39,045 nucleotides of DNA from JAKQHY01 sp034429475 (GTDB taxonomy: Bacteria > Chloroflexota > Anaerolineae > B4-G1 > SLSP01), in contig DAOUGD010000077.1 in NCBI GenBank assembly GCA_034429475.1, positions 1 to 39,045 on the forward strand. The letters are read 5' to 3'. Positions 31,625-39,045 of this stretch are shown piece after piece; position 1 is the first letter of the stretch, and every line of letters starts with the position of its first letter. The notes below the pieces were generated by a model. That model worked only from the letters and a program-made list of their open reading frames with translations, did no database searches and was not told where the DNA came from. The translations under genes and the position numbers were made by a program.

Positions 31625-34198
31625 ATGAAAATTCCATTATCTTGGCTCAATGACTATGTTAACGTCAGCGATATACCTATCACTGATCTGTCTGAACGCC
31701 TGACATTGGCCGGCCTGGAAGTTGATAGCATTGAAGCCATCGGCCACCCGGAGGCGGAATTGCCCTGGGAACGTGACAAGGTGCTCACGGCGGAAGTGCT
31801 GGCGGTGCGCCCACACCCTGACGCTGATCGGCTGGTGCTGGCCGAGGTCAATTACGGCAAAGCCGAGCACGAGATTGTCGTGACGGGCGCGCCGAGCTTG
31901 TACGAGATCAAAGGGCGGGAGGGTCTGCATCTCAAAGTGGCCTTCGCCTGGGAGGGCGCGACGCTCTACGATGGGCACGCCGAGGGCTGGACGAAGCGCA
32001 AGCTCAAGGAGAGCAAAATTCGCGGCGTCTCCTCGCGGGCGATGGTCTGCTCGGAGAAGGAGCTGGGCCTGGCCGAGGAGCAGACCGACATCATCTACCT
32101 GCCGGACGACACGCCGGTGGGCGTCCCGCTGGTGGACGTGCTGGGCGACTACGTGCTCAACTTCGATATCAAAGGCCCCTTCGGCCACCTGCAATCCGTC
32201 TACGGCGTCGCGCGTGAAGTGGCGGCGCTCTTCAACCGCCCGCTCAACCGCGCGCCGCTGGAAGCCGTGCAGCGATTGGGGCTGAAAACGGTGGAACAGC
32301 CCGACTTCGTCGAACTGGCAATCGCCGACCCCGACCTCTGCCCGCGTTACACGGCGACGATGATTCGCGGCGTCAAAATCGGCCCGTCGCCGCTGTGGAT
32401 GCAACTGCGGCTCAAGCGCGCCGGGATGCGGCCCATCAGCAACATCGTGGACATCACCAACTACGTGATGCTCGAACTCGGCCAGCCGCTTCACGCTTTC
32501 GACTACGCCACTATCCGCCCGCGCGAGGGCGGGGCGAAACCGGCCATCATCGTGCGCCGCGCCGCCGAGGGTGAGCAGATGGCGACATTGGACGGCGTGC
32601 TGCGCACGTATGACCACGAGGCTCTGCTCATCACCGACGGCGGCGGCCCGGTGGGCATCGGCGGCGTCATGGGCGGCCTCGACAGCGAGGTGGCCGACAC
32701 GACCCAGGACGTCCTGCTGGAAGCGGCGAGCTTCAACTTCATCAATATCCGCCGCACGATGCAAGTGCTCAAGCTCACCACCGAGGCCGGGGCGCGTTTC
32801 GGCAAGCGGGTGGACTCGGAGCTGGCGCTGGCAGCGGCGGCGCGCGCGGCGGCGTTGATGGCGGAGCTGGCGGGCGGCGTGGTGGACGGCGTCGCCGGCG
32901 ACCTCTACCCCGGCAAGCCGCAGCCGACGGTCATCCCCTACAACCCCGCGCTGGCCGACCGGCTCCTGGGGATTGCCATTGACTGTGAAGAACAGATTCG
33001 CGTTCTCACTGCGCTGGAATTTCACGTAGAGGCGAAGCCCTCGCTGGCGCAGCCGGGCAGTTGGGACAAGGAAGCGGTCTGGAAAGTGACCGCGCCTTCG
33101 TACCGGTTGGATGTGCGCCGTCCCGTGGACCTGGTGGAGGAGATCGCCCGCGTCTGGGGCTACGACCGCTTCCCCGGCACGCTCATCGAAGAGGAACTGC
33201 CGCCGCTGCGCCGTAATGTGTCGCTGGAAGAGGAAGACCGCATCCGCGACTTGCTGGTGCGCCTGGGGCTGGACGAGGTCATCACCTACTCGCTGATTGA
33301 CCCCGGCGAGGAAGCGCGCCTGCATCCCGTGCCCGACAAAGCCCTGGAACTGCCCGGCAGTATCGTCACGCTGGCAAATCCTCTGGCCCCAGAGCGGGCA
33401 CAGATGCGGCGGACGCTGCTTTCGGGCGCGCTGCGCACGGCCTCGGCGAATCTGCGCTTCCTGGAGCGCATCGCGCTCTTCGAGGTGGGGCACGTCTTCA
33501 CCCGGATGCGCCCGCCGGACGTGGCCGCCGCCGATACCGGCGTGGACGAGCCGCGCCGCCTGAGCGCGCTGCTCACCGGCCCGCGCGCCGCGCAGTCCTG
33601 GCAAGGCGTCGACCGCGCCCCGTTGGATTACTTCGACCTCAAGGGCGTGGCCGAGGCGCTGCTGGAACAGCTCGCGCTCAAGGACAAGGCGCAGTGGACG
33701 CGCGGCGCGCATCCGTCGTTCCATCCGGGCCGCTGCGCGCAGATCACGCTGGGCGACAAGCCGTTGGGGGTGTTAGGGGAACTGCATCCGGTGGTGCGCG
33801 AGGCCTACGACTTGCCCGCGCAGCCCGTCGTCGTGTGGGAATGGGATGTGGACGTGCTGCTCGATGCGGCGCGCGCGGCGGAGGCCGAAAAGCAAGTCGG
33901 CATGATCTCCAACTATCCGCCGGTGCATGAGGATTTGGCGCTGGTGGTGGACGAGGCGACGCCCGCGCAGACTGTCGAGCGCGCCATCCGCGACGCCGGC
34001 AAGCCGCTGGTCACGGAGGCGTTGCTGTTCGACATCTACCGGGGGCCGCAGATCGGCGCGGGGAAGAAGAGTCTGGCTTTCGCGTTGACCTATCAATCGC
34101 CCGGCAAGCCGCTCGACGAAGGCGACGTGGCGAAGTTGCGCCAGCGCATCATCAAGCAGGTGGAGAAGCAGTTGGGCGCGACGTTGCGGGGGGCGTAG
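31625..34198 (+). CDS. pheT: Phenylalanyl-tRNA synthetase beta subunit
   Basis: 857 residues, somewhat longer than the usual ~800. Domains in order: the N-terminal segment KIPLSWLNDYV, the EMAP/tRNA-binding domain (about 40-160, LTAEVLAVRPHPDADRLVLA), the B3/B4 editing region (about 210-420, with ISNIVDITNYVMLELGQPLH and GIGGVMGGLDSE), B5 (about 435-535), the class II-like core, and the C-terminal FDX-ACB anticodon-binding domain beginning at about NYPPVHEDLALVV (Asn763). It forms the second half of the enzyme and edits Tyr-tRNA-Phe. ATG follows AGGGAGACACAAACA. A GC-rich hairpin terminator follows at 34280. Confidence 0.97.
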   Translation: MKIPLSWLNDYVNVSDIPITDLSERLTLAGLEVDSIEAIGHPEAELPWERDKVLTAEVLAVRPHPDADRLVLAEVNYGKAEHEIVVTGAPSLYEIKGREGLHLKVAFAWEGATLYDGHAEGWTKRKLKESKIRGVSSRAMVCSEKELGLAEEQTDIIYLPDDTPVGVPLVDVLGDYVLNFDIKGPFGHLQSVYGVAREVAALFNRPLNRAPLEAVQRLGLKTVEQPDFVELAIADPDLCPRYTATMIRGVKIGPSPLWMQLRLKRAGMRPISNIVDITNYVMLELGQPLHAFDYATIRPREGGAKPAIIVRRAAEGEQMATLDGVLRTYDHEALLITDGGGPVGIGGVMGGLDSEVADTTQDVLLEAASFNFINIRRTMQVLKLTTEAGARFGKRVDSELALAAAARAAALMAELAGGVVDGVAGDLYPGKPQPTVIPYNPALADRLLGIAIDCEEQIRVLTALEFHVEAKPSLAQPGSWDKEAVWKVTAPSYRLDVRRPVDLVEEIARVWGYDRFPGTLIEEELPPLRRNVSLEEEDRIRDLLVRLGLDEVITYSLIDPGEEARLHPVPDKALELPGSIVTLANPLAPERAQMRRTLLSGALRTASANLRFLERIALFEVGHVFTRMRPPDVAAADTGVDEPRRLSALLTGPRAAQSWQGVDRAPLDYFDLKGVAEALLEQLALKDKAQWTRGAHPSFHPGRCAQITLGDKPLGVLGELHPVVREAYDLPAQPVVVWEWDVDVLLDAARAAEAEKQVGMISNYPPVHEDLALVVDEATPAQTVERAIRDAGKPLVTEALLFDIYRGPQIGAGKKSLAFALTYQSPGKPLDEGDVAKLRQRIIKQVEKQLGATLRGA

Positions 34199-34200
34199 GC

Positions 34201-34276
34201 GAGGAAGCGGAGCGGCGGATCAGCGAGAAGGTGGATCAGCGGATCAGCGAGAAAGCGGATCAGCGAATGAGCGAAT
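34201..34276. repeat. Degenerate tandem repeat (GGATCAGCG words) after pheT
   Basis: GCGGATCAGCGAGAAGG-type words recur about four times, with changes, between the pheT stop and the terminator. The unit is longer and less regular than the heptamer arrays. No coding sequence was seen. Confidence 0.75.
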
Positions 34277-34279
34277 TAG

Positions 34280-34320
34280 GCGCCGGGTGGTTGAGGGAGA
34301 CCGCCCGGCGCGTTGTTTTG
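34280..34320 (+). terminator. Intrinsic terminator of pheST
   Basis: GCGCCGGGTGG (34280-34290) pairs with CCGCCCGGCGC (34301-34311), with one G-U pair and a 10-base loop, then GTTGTTTTG. It is 81 bases after the pheT stop. Confidence 0.8.
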
Positions 34321-34330
34321 TGAGGGGGAA

Positions 34331-34365
34331 AATGAGTCATGAGAAATGGGGGACTCATTTCTCAT
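34331..34365. repeat. Inverted repeat ATGAGAAATG/CATTTCTCAT
   Basis: ATGAGAAATG (34339-34348) and CATTTCTCAT (34356-34365) form a 10-bp stem; an alternative pairing uses AATGAGTC and GACTCATT. The words match the other GAGTAAT-type blocks. It abuts the stop codon of the minus-strand phosphoesterase gene. Confidence 0.75.
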
Positions 34366-34367
34366 TT

Positions 34368-35357
34368 CTACTTTCCAAACACACTCCCCAACCCGCCCAC
34401 CAAATCCACCATCCGCGCCGGTTTGGCGGCGTCGAAGAGCAGGTAGCGGGCGGACTGGTAGGGGCGGGCGTGTTCGCCGCTGGCGAGGCGCAGTTGGCCG
34501 CCCCCGGCGACGATGCGGTAGCCGTTGGGACAGCGCATGTGGCCCGTGACCAGAATCCGCTGTGAGGTGTAGCCTTCGGAGAGAGTGCGCAGCAGCGCGG
34601 TGAGGTGGTAGGTGTAATCGTCTTCGCCGTAGTCGGCCTCGTTGCGGTTGAAAAGCGCTGTCCACAGGAGGTCAAAATGCGGATGCGCCATCGCCAGTTC
34701 ACCGATGAGGTTATCATAGTAACGCGGGTCTTCGGGATCGGCGACGGCAAAGTTTTCCCAAGCCTGAATGGCGTAGGGGATTCCGCTTTCTGCCGCCATC
34801 GCTTCGCTGAGTTCGGGCAGCCGCTCCTGTGGAATCCGCGCCGCCCCCCAGCGCAGCACATCCCGATGGGAATACGTGAGCAGGGACGCCATCATAGCGG
34901 GGTCGGCGGCCTGCGGGAACGCGCCCGCGTGACACAACGCCACCCCGCCCCGCGTGCGCGCGTAGAAGGGCAGGCTGTCGAAGAAGTCCACGATGGCGTC
35001 GTGATAGAGGCCCAGCGCGTGCTCGAAGCGCGGCGAATAGAGGAAATCGCCTTTGGCCAGCACAAAGGGGTAGATGTGTGCGACTTCGTGGTTGCCGAGC
35101 AGCACGACCAGGTGGTCGCCCAGCTCCTCGCGCAGTTCCAGCAGATCCAACACGATCTCCACCGAGCGGTCGGATTCTGCCGGCCCCTCACTGTGGATGA
35201 GGTCACCGGTGAAGAGGAGCGTGTCTGCCAATCCCCGCGCGCGCAGCTCCAGGAACACATCCCGGTAACGGCAGTACAGCGGCCAGTCGCCGTGCAGGTC
35301 GGTGACGACCATGACGACGCCGGACTCGATGGAGACGATGCGGTTGGAAATAGGCAT
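34368..35357 (-). CDS. Calcineurin-like metallophosphoesterase
   Basis: A 329-residue enzyme with the standard metal-binding motifs: VVTDLHGD (Asp20, His22), LLFTGDLIHSEG (Asp52), LLGNHE (Asn89, His90) and a late LVTGHM, with GGVALCHAG between. The layout is like serine/threonine protein phosphatase-type or bis-nucleotide hydrolases. The C-terminal part AGGGQLRLASGEHARPYQSARY fits the end of the fold. The start is ATG 35357. It is the last gene of a minus-strand group with the OmpR-type regulator, 74 bp away. Its substrate could be a phosphoprotein or a nucleotide; it could reverse signalling by the nearby kinase, but there is no direct sign of that. Confidence 0.85.
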   Translation of the reverse strand: MPISNRIVSIESGVVMVVTDLHGDWPLYCRYRDVFLELRARGLADTLLFTGDLIHSEGPAESDRSVEIVLDLLELREELGDHLVVLLGNHEVAHIYPFVLAKGDFLYSPRFEHALGLYHDAIVDFFDSLPFYARTRGGVALCHAGAFPQAADPAMMASLLTYSHRDVLRWGAARIPQERLPELSEAMAAESGIPYAIQAWENFAVADPEDPRYYDNLIGELAMAHPHFDLLWTALFNRNEADYGEDDYTYHLTALLRTLSEGYTSQRILVTGHMRCPNGYRIVAGGGQLRLASGEHARPYQSARYLLFDAAKPARMVDLVGGLGSVFGK

Positions 35358-35382
35358 AAGCCTTTTGTACGATCAATCCGTC

Positions 35383-35417
35383 AAACGTCAAACTTAAAGA
35401 CATGACGTTTGACGTTT
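35383..35417. repeat. Inverted repeat AAACGTCAAAC/GTTTGACGTTT
   Basis: Perfect 11-bp arms at 35383-35393 and 35407-35417 with a 13-base loop, between the response regulator stop and the phosphoesterase start. No T-run follows on the minus strand, so it is probably a repeat hairpin rather than a clean terminator. Confidence 0.8.
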
Positions 35418-35431
35418 CGGATGTCTACGGC

Positions 35432-36091
35432 TTACACCAACCGGTAGCCCCACCCCCGCACGGTTTCGATGTGCGTCTCGCCAATTTTCTGCCGCAGGTT
35501 GCTCAGGGTGCGTTGGATCAAATTTTTATCGGGCGGTTCCGTGTGATCCCATACGCCGGCCCACAGGTCTTCATACGAGACCCCTGCGGGCTGCTGCGCC
35601 AGACACTCCAATGCAGCCCACTCGTAGGGCGTCAGGACGATAGGCTGTCCGTCCACAATGGTGCGCTTCGCCAGCAAGTCCACGGCCAGGTCGCCGTAAC
35701 GGCGATACGTCCGTAGTTGCCACGCTTGCCACGCTTCCGCGATAGTCTTCACCACCTGTTGGATGGACACCGATTTGGTCAGGTAGGTGTAAGCCCCTGC
35801 GCGGAGGGCCTGGACGGCCCATTCGGCCTCGTCCAGAATGGTCAGCATGATCACCTGTACATCGGGGTTGATGGCGAGGAATTGCGGCAGCAGGTCCAAT
35901 CCTGATGTGTTGGGTAACAGGATGTCGAGCAGGATAATCGCCGGGGCGTGCGTGCGCGCCAGCGTCAGCGCCGTCTCGCTCTCAAAGGCGGTCAGGACGG
36001 AGTACCCGGCGTGTCGCAAGGTATCCGCGTAGATGCGGATCATGTCAGGTTCGTCGTCTACAATCAGAATCGGGGGAGTGGCATCGTTCAT
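35432..36091 (-). CDS. OmpR/PhoB-family response regulator
   Basis: 219 residues. The receiver domain has ILIVDDEPD (Asp12, Asp13), phospho-acceptor Asp56 in IILLDILLPNTSG, Thr in MLTI and Lys in YLTKSVS. The winged-helix DNA-binding domain (about 125-219) has VLTPYEWAALECLAQ, the recognition region NLIQRTLSNLRQKIGE and the C-terminal IETVRGWGYRLV. ATG at 36091 has AGGAGGT-type sequence (ACCTCC on the plus strand at 36100-36105) 8 bases before. The upstream region has a -10 box and 11-bp direct repeats. No kinase gene is adjacent in the window; the 27.7 kb kinase is the only one here. Confidence 0.93.
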   Translation of the reverse strand: MNDATPPILIVDDEPDMIRIYADTLRHAGYSVLTAFESETALTLARTHAPAIILLDILLPNTSGLDLLPQFLAINPDVQVIMLTILDEAEWAVQALRAGAYTYLTKSVSIQQVVKTIAEAWQAWQLRTYRRYGDLAVDLLAKRTIVDGQPIVLTPYEWAALECLAQQPAGVSYEDLWAGVWDHTEPPDKNLIQRTLSNLRQKIGETHIETVRGWGYRLV

Positions 36092-36112
36092 AGTATTCTA
36101 CCTCCAAGTTTG

Positions 36113-36160
36113 ATTATACCCGGAATTTGGCAGAAAATTCAGAACGTTTTCAGAATGTTT
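36113..36160 (-). promoter_or_regulatory. Promoter and candidate operator of the OmpR-type regulator gene
   Basis: On the minus strand TATAAT (36113-36118 on plus as ATTATA) lies 22 bases before the ATG. Where a -35 box would be, the plus-strand copy shows TTCAGAACGTTT (36138-36149) and TTCAGAATGTTT (36149-36160), direct repeats offset by 11 bases, plus a degenerate third AAGAATGT. Direct repeats with an 11-bp period are typical of OmpR/PhoB-type sites, so autoregulation is possible. Confidence 0.45.
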
Positions 36161-36244
36161 GGTAAGAATGTGGTAAACCTTCCGAGAAGCTATGGGGGAT
36201 CTCGCCGGTCATTGGAAATGTGTCCAGAATCTTTCGCCTCGGGG

Positions 36245-38839
36245 TTACTCTGGGATGTTGAAAAGTGCAAACCAAGAAGGAATACCAGCTTGTGTTTCGC
36301 AGGCAGCCGCGTGTTGAGTATCGTCAGTAGCGTCCCCCAAACAGGTGACGTAATCTTGCGCGGCAGCCTGCGCCAGGGCCAGGGGGCCGGCCGGGTCTTC
36401 CTGCGTTGTCCAACTTTGGCGCAGCGCTTGAGCGTACAGCCGTTCCAACACATCGCCCCAGGGAGACACACCTAATAATAAGCTATCGGCGGATTGGTAG
36501 GCGTTCAAGGTTTCCTGATAGGCTTGTCGCAGGGCTGTCTGTGTTTCTGGTTCTTGGGGAAACTTCGCAATCTCGACGCGCGCCAACAATGAGCGGCGCG
36601 CCGGTATGCCTAACCAGAGTTGTGACTGGTGGGTAGCGAAGGAAAGCCACTCCCAGGCCATCTGAGGATGGGCGGAAGTTTTGGGGATAGCGTGCCCCAA
36701 AATGGTGTAGAACGTCGCCGGCTGCCCATCTACTGGCACCGGCGCGATCCCCAGAGCAACATTGCAATCTCCCCAGGTGTTCACGGCAGTTTCATTCGCG
36801 ATCCACATCGCCGCCTGGTGGTTGCAGTATAGCGCTTCTCCATCCATAAAGCTACTCATATCCAGCGCCGGTGGGGCCAACACCTGATCCTGGTAGGCCA
36901 GGCTTTGAACCCAACGCACTGCCTCGATCAGACGCGGATCGTCCAGGGTAGGGGCGGTGGGCGCGGACGGATCGTTGACCAACGCGCCGCCGCGTTGCGC
37001 CGTGAGCAGGAGCGGCAACGTCAACCAGCCCGTATTGAGTGTGACCAGCCCCCATTGCCGCTGCGGAACCTCGCCGTGGCTAAGCTGTTGCGCGGCGGTT
37101 AGCATATCTTCCCAGGTCCATCCCGGCTGTGGGTAAGACACCCCGGCAGCGTCGAATAACTCCCGGTTGTAAAAGAGTAAGGTGGCGTCTACAGTGCTGG
37201 GCAGTCCCCATTGTTTCCCTTGATAGCGATAGGCTGCCAGCGTCACGGGGTAGAAGTCGTCCGGGGCAAAGGTTTCATCGGCGGCGATGAACGTCGTCAG
37301 GTCCAGGAAATACGTATCCGATTGGGGCGCATAGCTGGGATGGACGGGGACTACATCGGCGCTGGTAGCTACATCGGTCAGCGTTTCGGTCCCTTCGATA
37401 TGCACCGCGACGAAATTAACTTTGACGTCAGTATGTTGCTTGTAAAATTGTTGCCGTAACCGCTGCGCCAGCGGATCATGTTCATCCCACTGCATCCCGA
37501 TGATACGGCTGTTTAGATAGACGACGCCAGGTTGCGTGGGCGGCGGCGGGGTGATGGCGACGGGAGTATTCGTCGTCGCAGGAGGAAGCCCCTGGGCAGT
37601 CAGGGCGCGATTCAAGGCGGTTTCCAACACAACCGGCAACATGGCTTCGCCGCGCAAGAGCGCCGGCGTTCCTTCCGCCACTAACCAATCCCACGACGTG
37701 CGGAACCAGGGATAGCGACGCGCCGTCGCGGACAGGTGTTCCAGAACATACCGGTAGACGGCTTCAGTCGCCGACGAGAGGGTTTGGCGATAGGATGCTG
37801 CGGTATAGACGGATTGCCGCACCGGCAAGCGGCCTACCGGCGGAGGCTGTTGGGTAAGAAACGTCACCCATTCCCAGGCCGCAGCCGGATTAGAACTGCC
37901 CGCGCTGATGTACGCGGCTTCAATTTCCACTAAAGCCTGCCCCTGTGAGCCGCCGGGGAAAGGTGCCACGCCCGTATCCGCATCGAGCGCGAAGCCGGGC
38001 GTGCCGGCCCACATTGCCGCCCGATCCAACTGCGCCAGGCGTTGGCCACCCTCGCCCGGCGCATCTTCAGAATCCGGGCCGGGCATCACGCGATAAACGG
38101 TCGCCAGTTCCGTGTACCATTGGACAGCCGCATTCAGACGCGCATCTGTATACAGTGGGCGTTCTTGGGCATCCACCCACGCGCTCCCGGACGCCAGCGC
38201 GAAGGCCTCGACGCTCTGATAAGCTTCAGGCTCGACGAATCCCCAAACGCCAGCGTCAACACGGGTCAGGGCTTGGGCGGTGGTCAAAAAGTCTTCCAAC
38301 GTCCATCCAGGTTGCGGGTAGGGGAGACCGGCGGCATCGAACAAAGATGAGTTATAGAAGATGAGCCAGGGGCGCACGGCCACCGGAATGCCCCACATGC
38401 CGATAGAAGATTCCATTAGAGGCAATAGACCTGTGTATACATCGGTGGGGTTGAAAGCGCCGTTGGTTTGCAGAAAAGGCTGCACATTCTGCACGGCATG
38501 GCTGGCGGCTAAAGTCGTTGGATCGAGCGTGTCGCTCAAGAAAACATCGGCGGAGGCGGCCAATTGTGTCAACCGCTCCACCGGGGTTTGGAGTTGCGTC
38601 GTGGGCGCAGCCTCGTCGGGGTTCAAAACAATGACCTGGATAGCAGACTGCTGCGCGTTGAAAGTTTCTGCGAGGCGGCGATAGTGGTTCCAGGCAGCGG
38701 TATCGGCCAGAAAGGTGATGCGCGTGACGGGGTCTGGGGTGAGAGACGGCGTCGCCGTAGCCGGAGAACAAGCCGAAAGGCACGTCATAAGCAAAAACAG
38801 AACAGTAAAAGTGAATAAGAGGATGTTTTTTATGGGCAT
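36245..38839 (-). CDS. Lipoprotein with two tandem ABC solute-binding domains (family 1)
   Basis: 864 residues starting at ATG 38839, seven bases after AGGTGA; GTG at 38848 would add three residues. A signal peptide with lipobox LSAC (CLSACSP) shows export and lipid attachment. Two solute-binding protein family 1 domains follow: one about residues 35-415, the other about 450-800. A Pro/Thr-rich linker (TNTPVAITPPPPTQPG) joins them. Both contain the same block, LIFYNSSLFDAAGLPYPQPG in the first and LLFYNRELFDAAGVSYPQPG in the second, then W-x-EDxLT-AQ. Single-domain relatives are about 420 residues. No permease or ATPase lies in the window, so this may act as a receptor or with a distant transporter. 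The sugar ligand is a guess from family. Confidence 0.9.
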   Translation of the reverse strand: MPIKNILLFTFTVLFLLMTCLSACSPATATPSLTPDPVTRITFLADTAAWNHYRRLAETFNAQQSAIQVIVLNPDEAAPTTQLQTPVERLTQLAASADVFLSDTLDPTTLAASHAVQNVQPFLQTNGAFNPTDVYTGLLPLMESSIGMWGIPVAVRPWLIFYNSSLFDAAGLPYPQPGWTLEDFLTTAQALTRVDAGVWGFVEPEAYQSVEAFALASGSAWVDAQERPLYTDARLNAAVQWYTELATVYRVMPGPDSEDAPGEGGQRLAQLDRAAMWAGTPGFALDADTGVAPFPGGSQGQALVEIEAAYISAGSSNPAAAWEWVTFLTQQPPPVGRLPVRQSVYTAASYRQTLSSATEAVYRYVLEHLSATARRYPWFRTSWDWLVAEGTPALLRGEAMLPVVLETALNRALTAQGLPPATTNTPVAITPPPPTQPGVVYLNSRIIGMQWDEHDPLAQRLRQQFYKQHTDVKVNFVAVHIEGTETLTDVATSADVVPVHPSYAPQSDTYFLDLTTFIAADETFAPDDFYPVTLAAYRYQGKQWGLPSTVDATLLFYNRELFDAAGVSYPQPGWTWEDMLTAAQQLSHGEVPQRQWGLVTLNTGWLTLPLLLTAQRGGALVNDPSAPTAPTLDDPRLIEAVRWVQSLAYQDQVLAPPALDMSSFMDGEALYCNHQAAMWIANETAVNTWGDCNVALGIAPVPVDGQPATFYTILGHAIPKTSAHPQMAWEWLSFATHQSQLWLGIPARRSLLARVEIAKFPQEPETQTALRQAYQETLNAYQSADSLLLGVSPWGDVLERLYAQALRQSWTTQEDPAGPLALAQAAAQDYVTCLGDATDDTQHAAACETQAGIPSWFALFNIPE

Positions 38840-38930
38840 AGAGGTCACCTGAGAGTCAGTAGGGAACTTATGGGTTGATTATGATACGAAAATCCGATCA
38901 TTATGCTCATTGTACCTCGACAATGTTAGA

Positions 38931-39045
38931 TTAGGTTTGAGTTCGCTGGCTGCGTTGGGCTTTCAGGCGACAGCGAGTAGAGCGGGAGCGTTTGACCAAA
39001 TGTTTGACCACCAAACGAGCGGCTTGTTTTTGCGACAACTGCGGC
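38931..39045 (-). other. Open frame running off the right edge (possible partial gene)
   Basis: On the minus strand a frame enters from beyond 39045 and stops at TAA 38931-38933, giving about 37 residues rich in Arg, Lys and Gln (LSQKQAARLVVKHL ... RRQTQT-like). It could be the C-terminus of a transposase or another basic protein. The plus strand also reads an Arg-rich frame ending in CFCDNCG, resembling a zinc-finger Cys pair. Neither can be decided from this little sequence. 38840-38930 is otherwise the 5' region of the lipoprotein gene. Confidence 0.2.

Noticed and set aside
31637..33724. 695-residue minus-strand ORF opposite pheT
   Set aside because: Shadow; the plus-strand protein is unmistakable PheT throughout.

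Overview
The window looks like chromosomal DNA from a Chloroflexota bacterium, probably Anaerolineae-like. This is inferred from high GC with AT-rich islands, an AfsR/BTAD-type giant regulator with NB-ARC and TPR parts, a secreted beta-repeat protein with a YLPLV-type segment, a diterpene cyclase/synthase pair of the kind known from Herpetosiphon and Mycobacterium tuberculosis, and heptameric tandem repeats in most gaps. No database search was possible, so the taxon is a guess; gene families were assigned by recognising motifs.

Layout. 0.1-6.1 kb (+): cell-surface polysaccharide genes, namely a CapD/PglF-type nucleotide-sugar dehydratase, two paralogous O-antigen ligase/polymerase-like membrane proteins and a nucleotidyltransferase-fold protein. 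6.2-8.5 kb (-): a secreted repeat protein and a small conserved-looking protein. 8.6-12.1 kb (+): the BTAD/NB-ARC/TPR regulator. 12.2-14.6 kb (-): a glycyl radical enzyme matching trans-4-hydroxy-L-proline dehydratase (HypD), with no activating enzyme nearby. 14.8-15.9 kb (+): a MIP18/DUF59 protein and a HAD hydrolase.

15.9-29.9 kb (+) is the most interesting part: a long co-directional run of an MFS transporter, three tandem UGT-like glycosyltransferases, a ChbG/HpnK-type deacetylase, a condensation-fold acyltransferase, a fourth UGT-like glycosyltransferase, a small membrane protein, an Rv3378c-like (tuberculosinol/kolavelool synthase family) protein, an Rv3377c-like class II diterpene cyclase, then a membrane histidine kinase overlapping the cyclase by 4 bp and two single-domain response regulators. 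I read it as a candidate cluster for a glycosylated and perhaps acylated diterpenoid with its own sensory module. The terpene pair is well supported; the link to the sugar and acyl genes rests on adjacency.

29.9-34.2 kb (+): pheS-pheT behind a phenylalanine T-box leader (UUC specifier, UGGU bulge, intrinsic terminator). A heptamer repeat block is inserted in the leader and another inverted repeat separates pheS from pheT. 34.4-38.8 kb (-): a metallophosphoesterase, an OmpR-type response regulator and a lipoprotein made of two tandem ABC solute-binding domains. The last ~200 bases hold an upstream region and perhaps the edge of another gene.

Repeats are a theme throughout: 7-bp tandem arrays of differing sequence, often followed by their own reverse complement, fill intergenic gaps and in several places supply stop codons or C-terminal tails. 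No tRNA, rRNA, CRISPR array or complete insertion sequence was seen.
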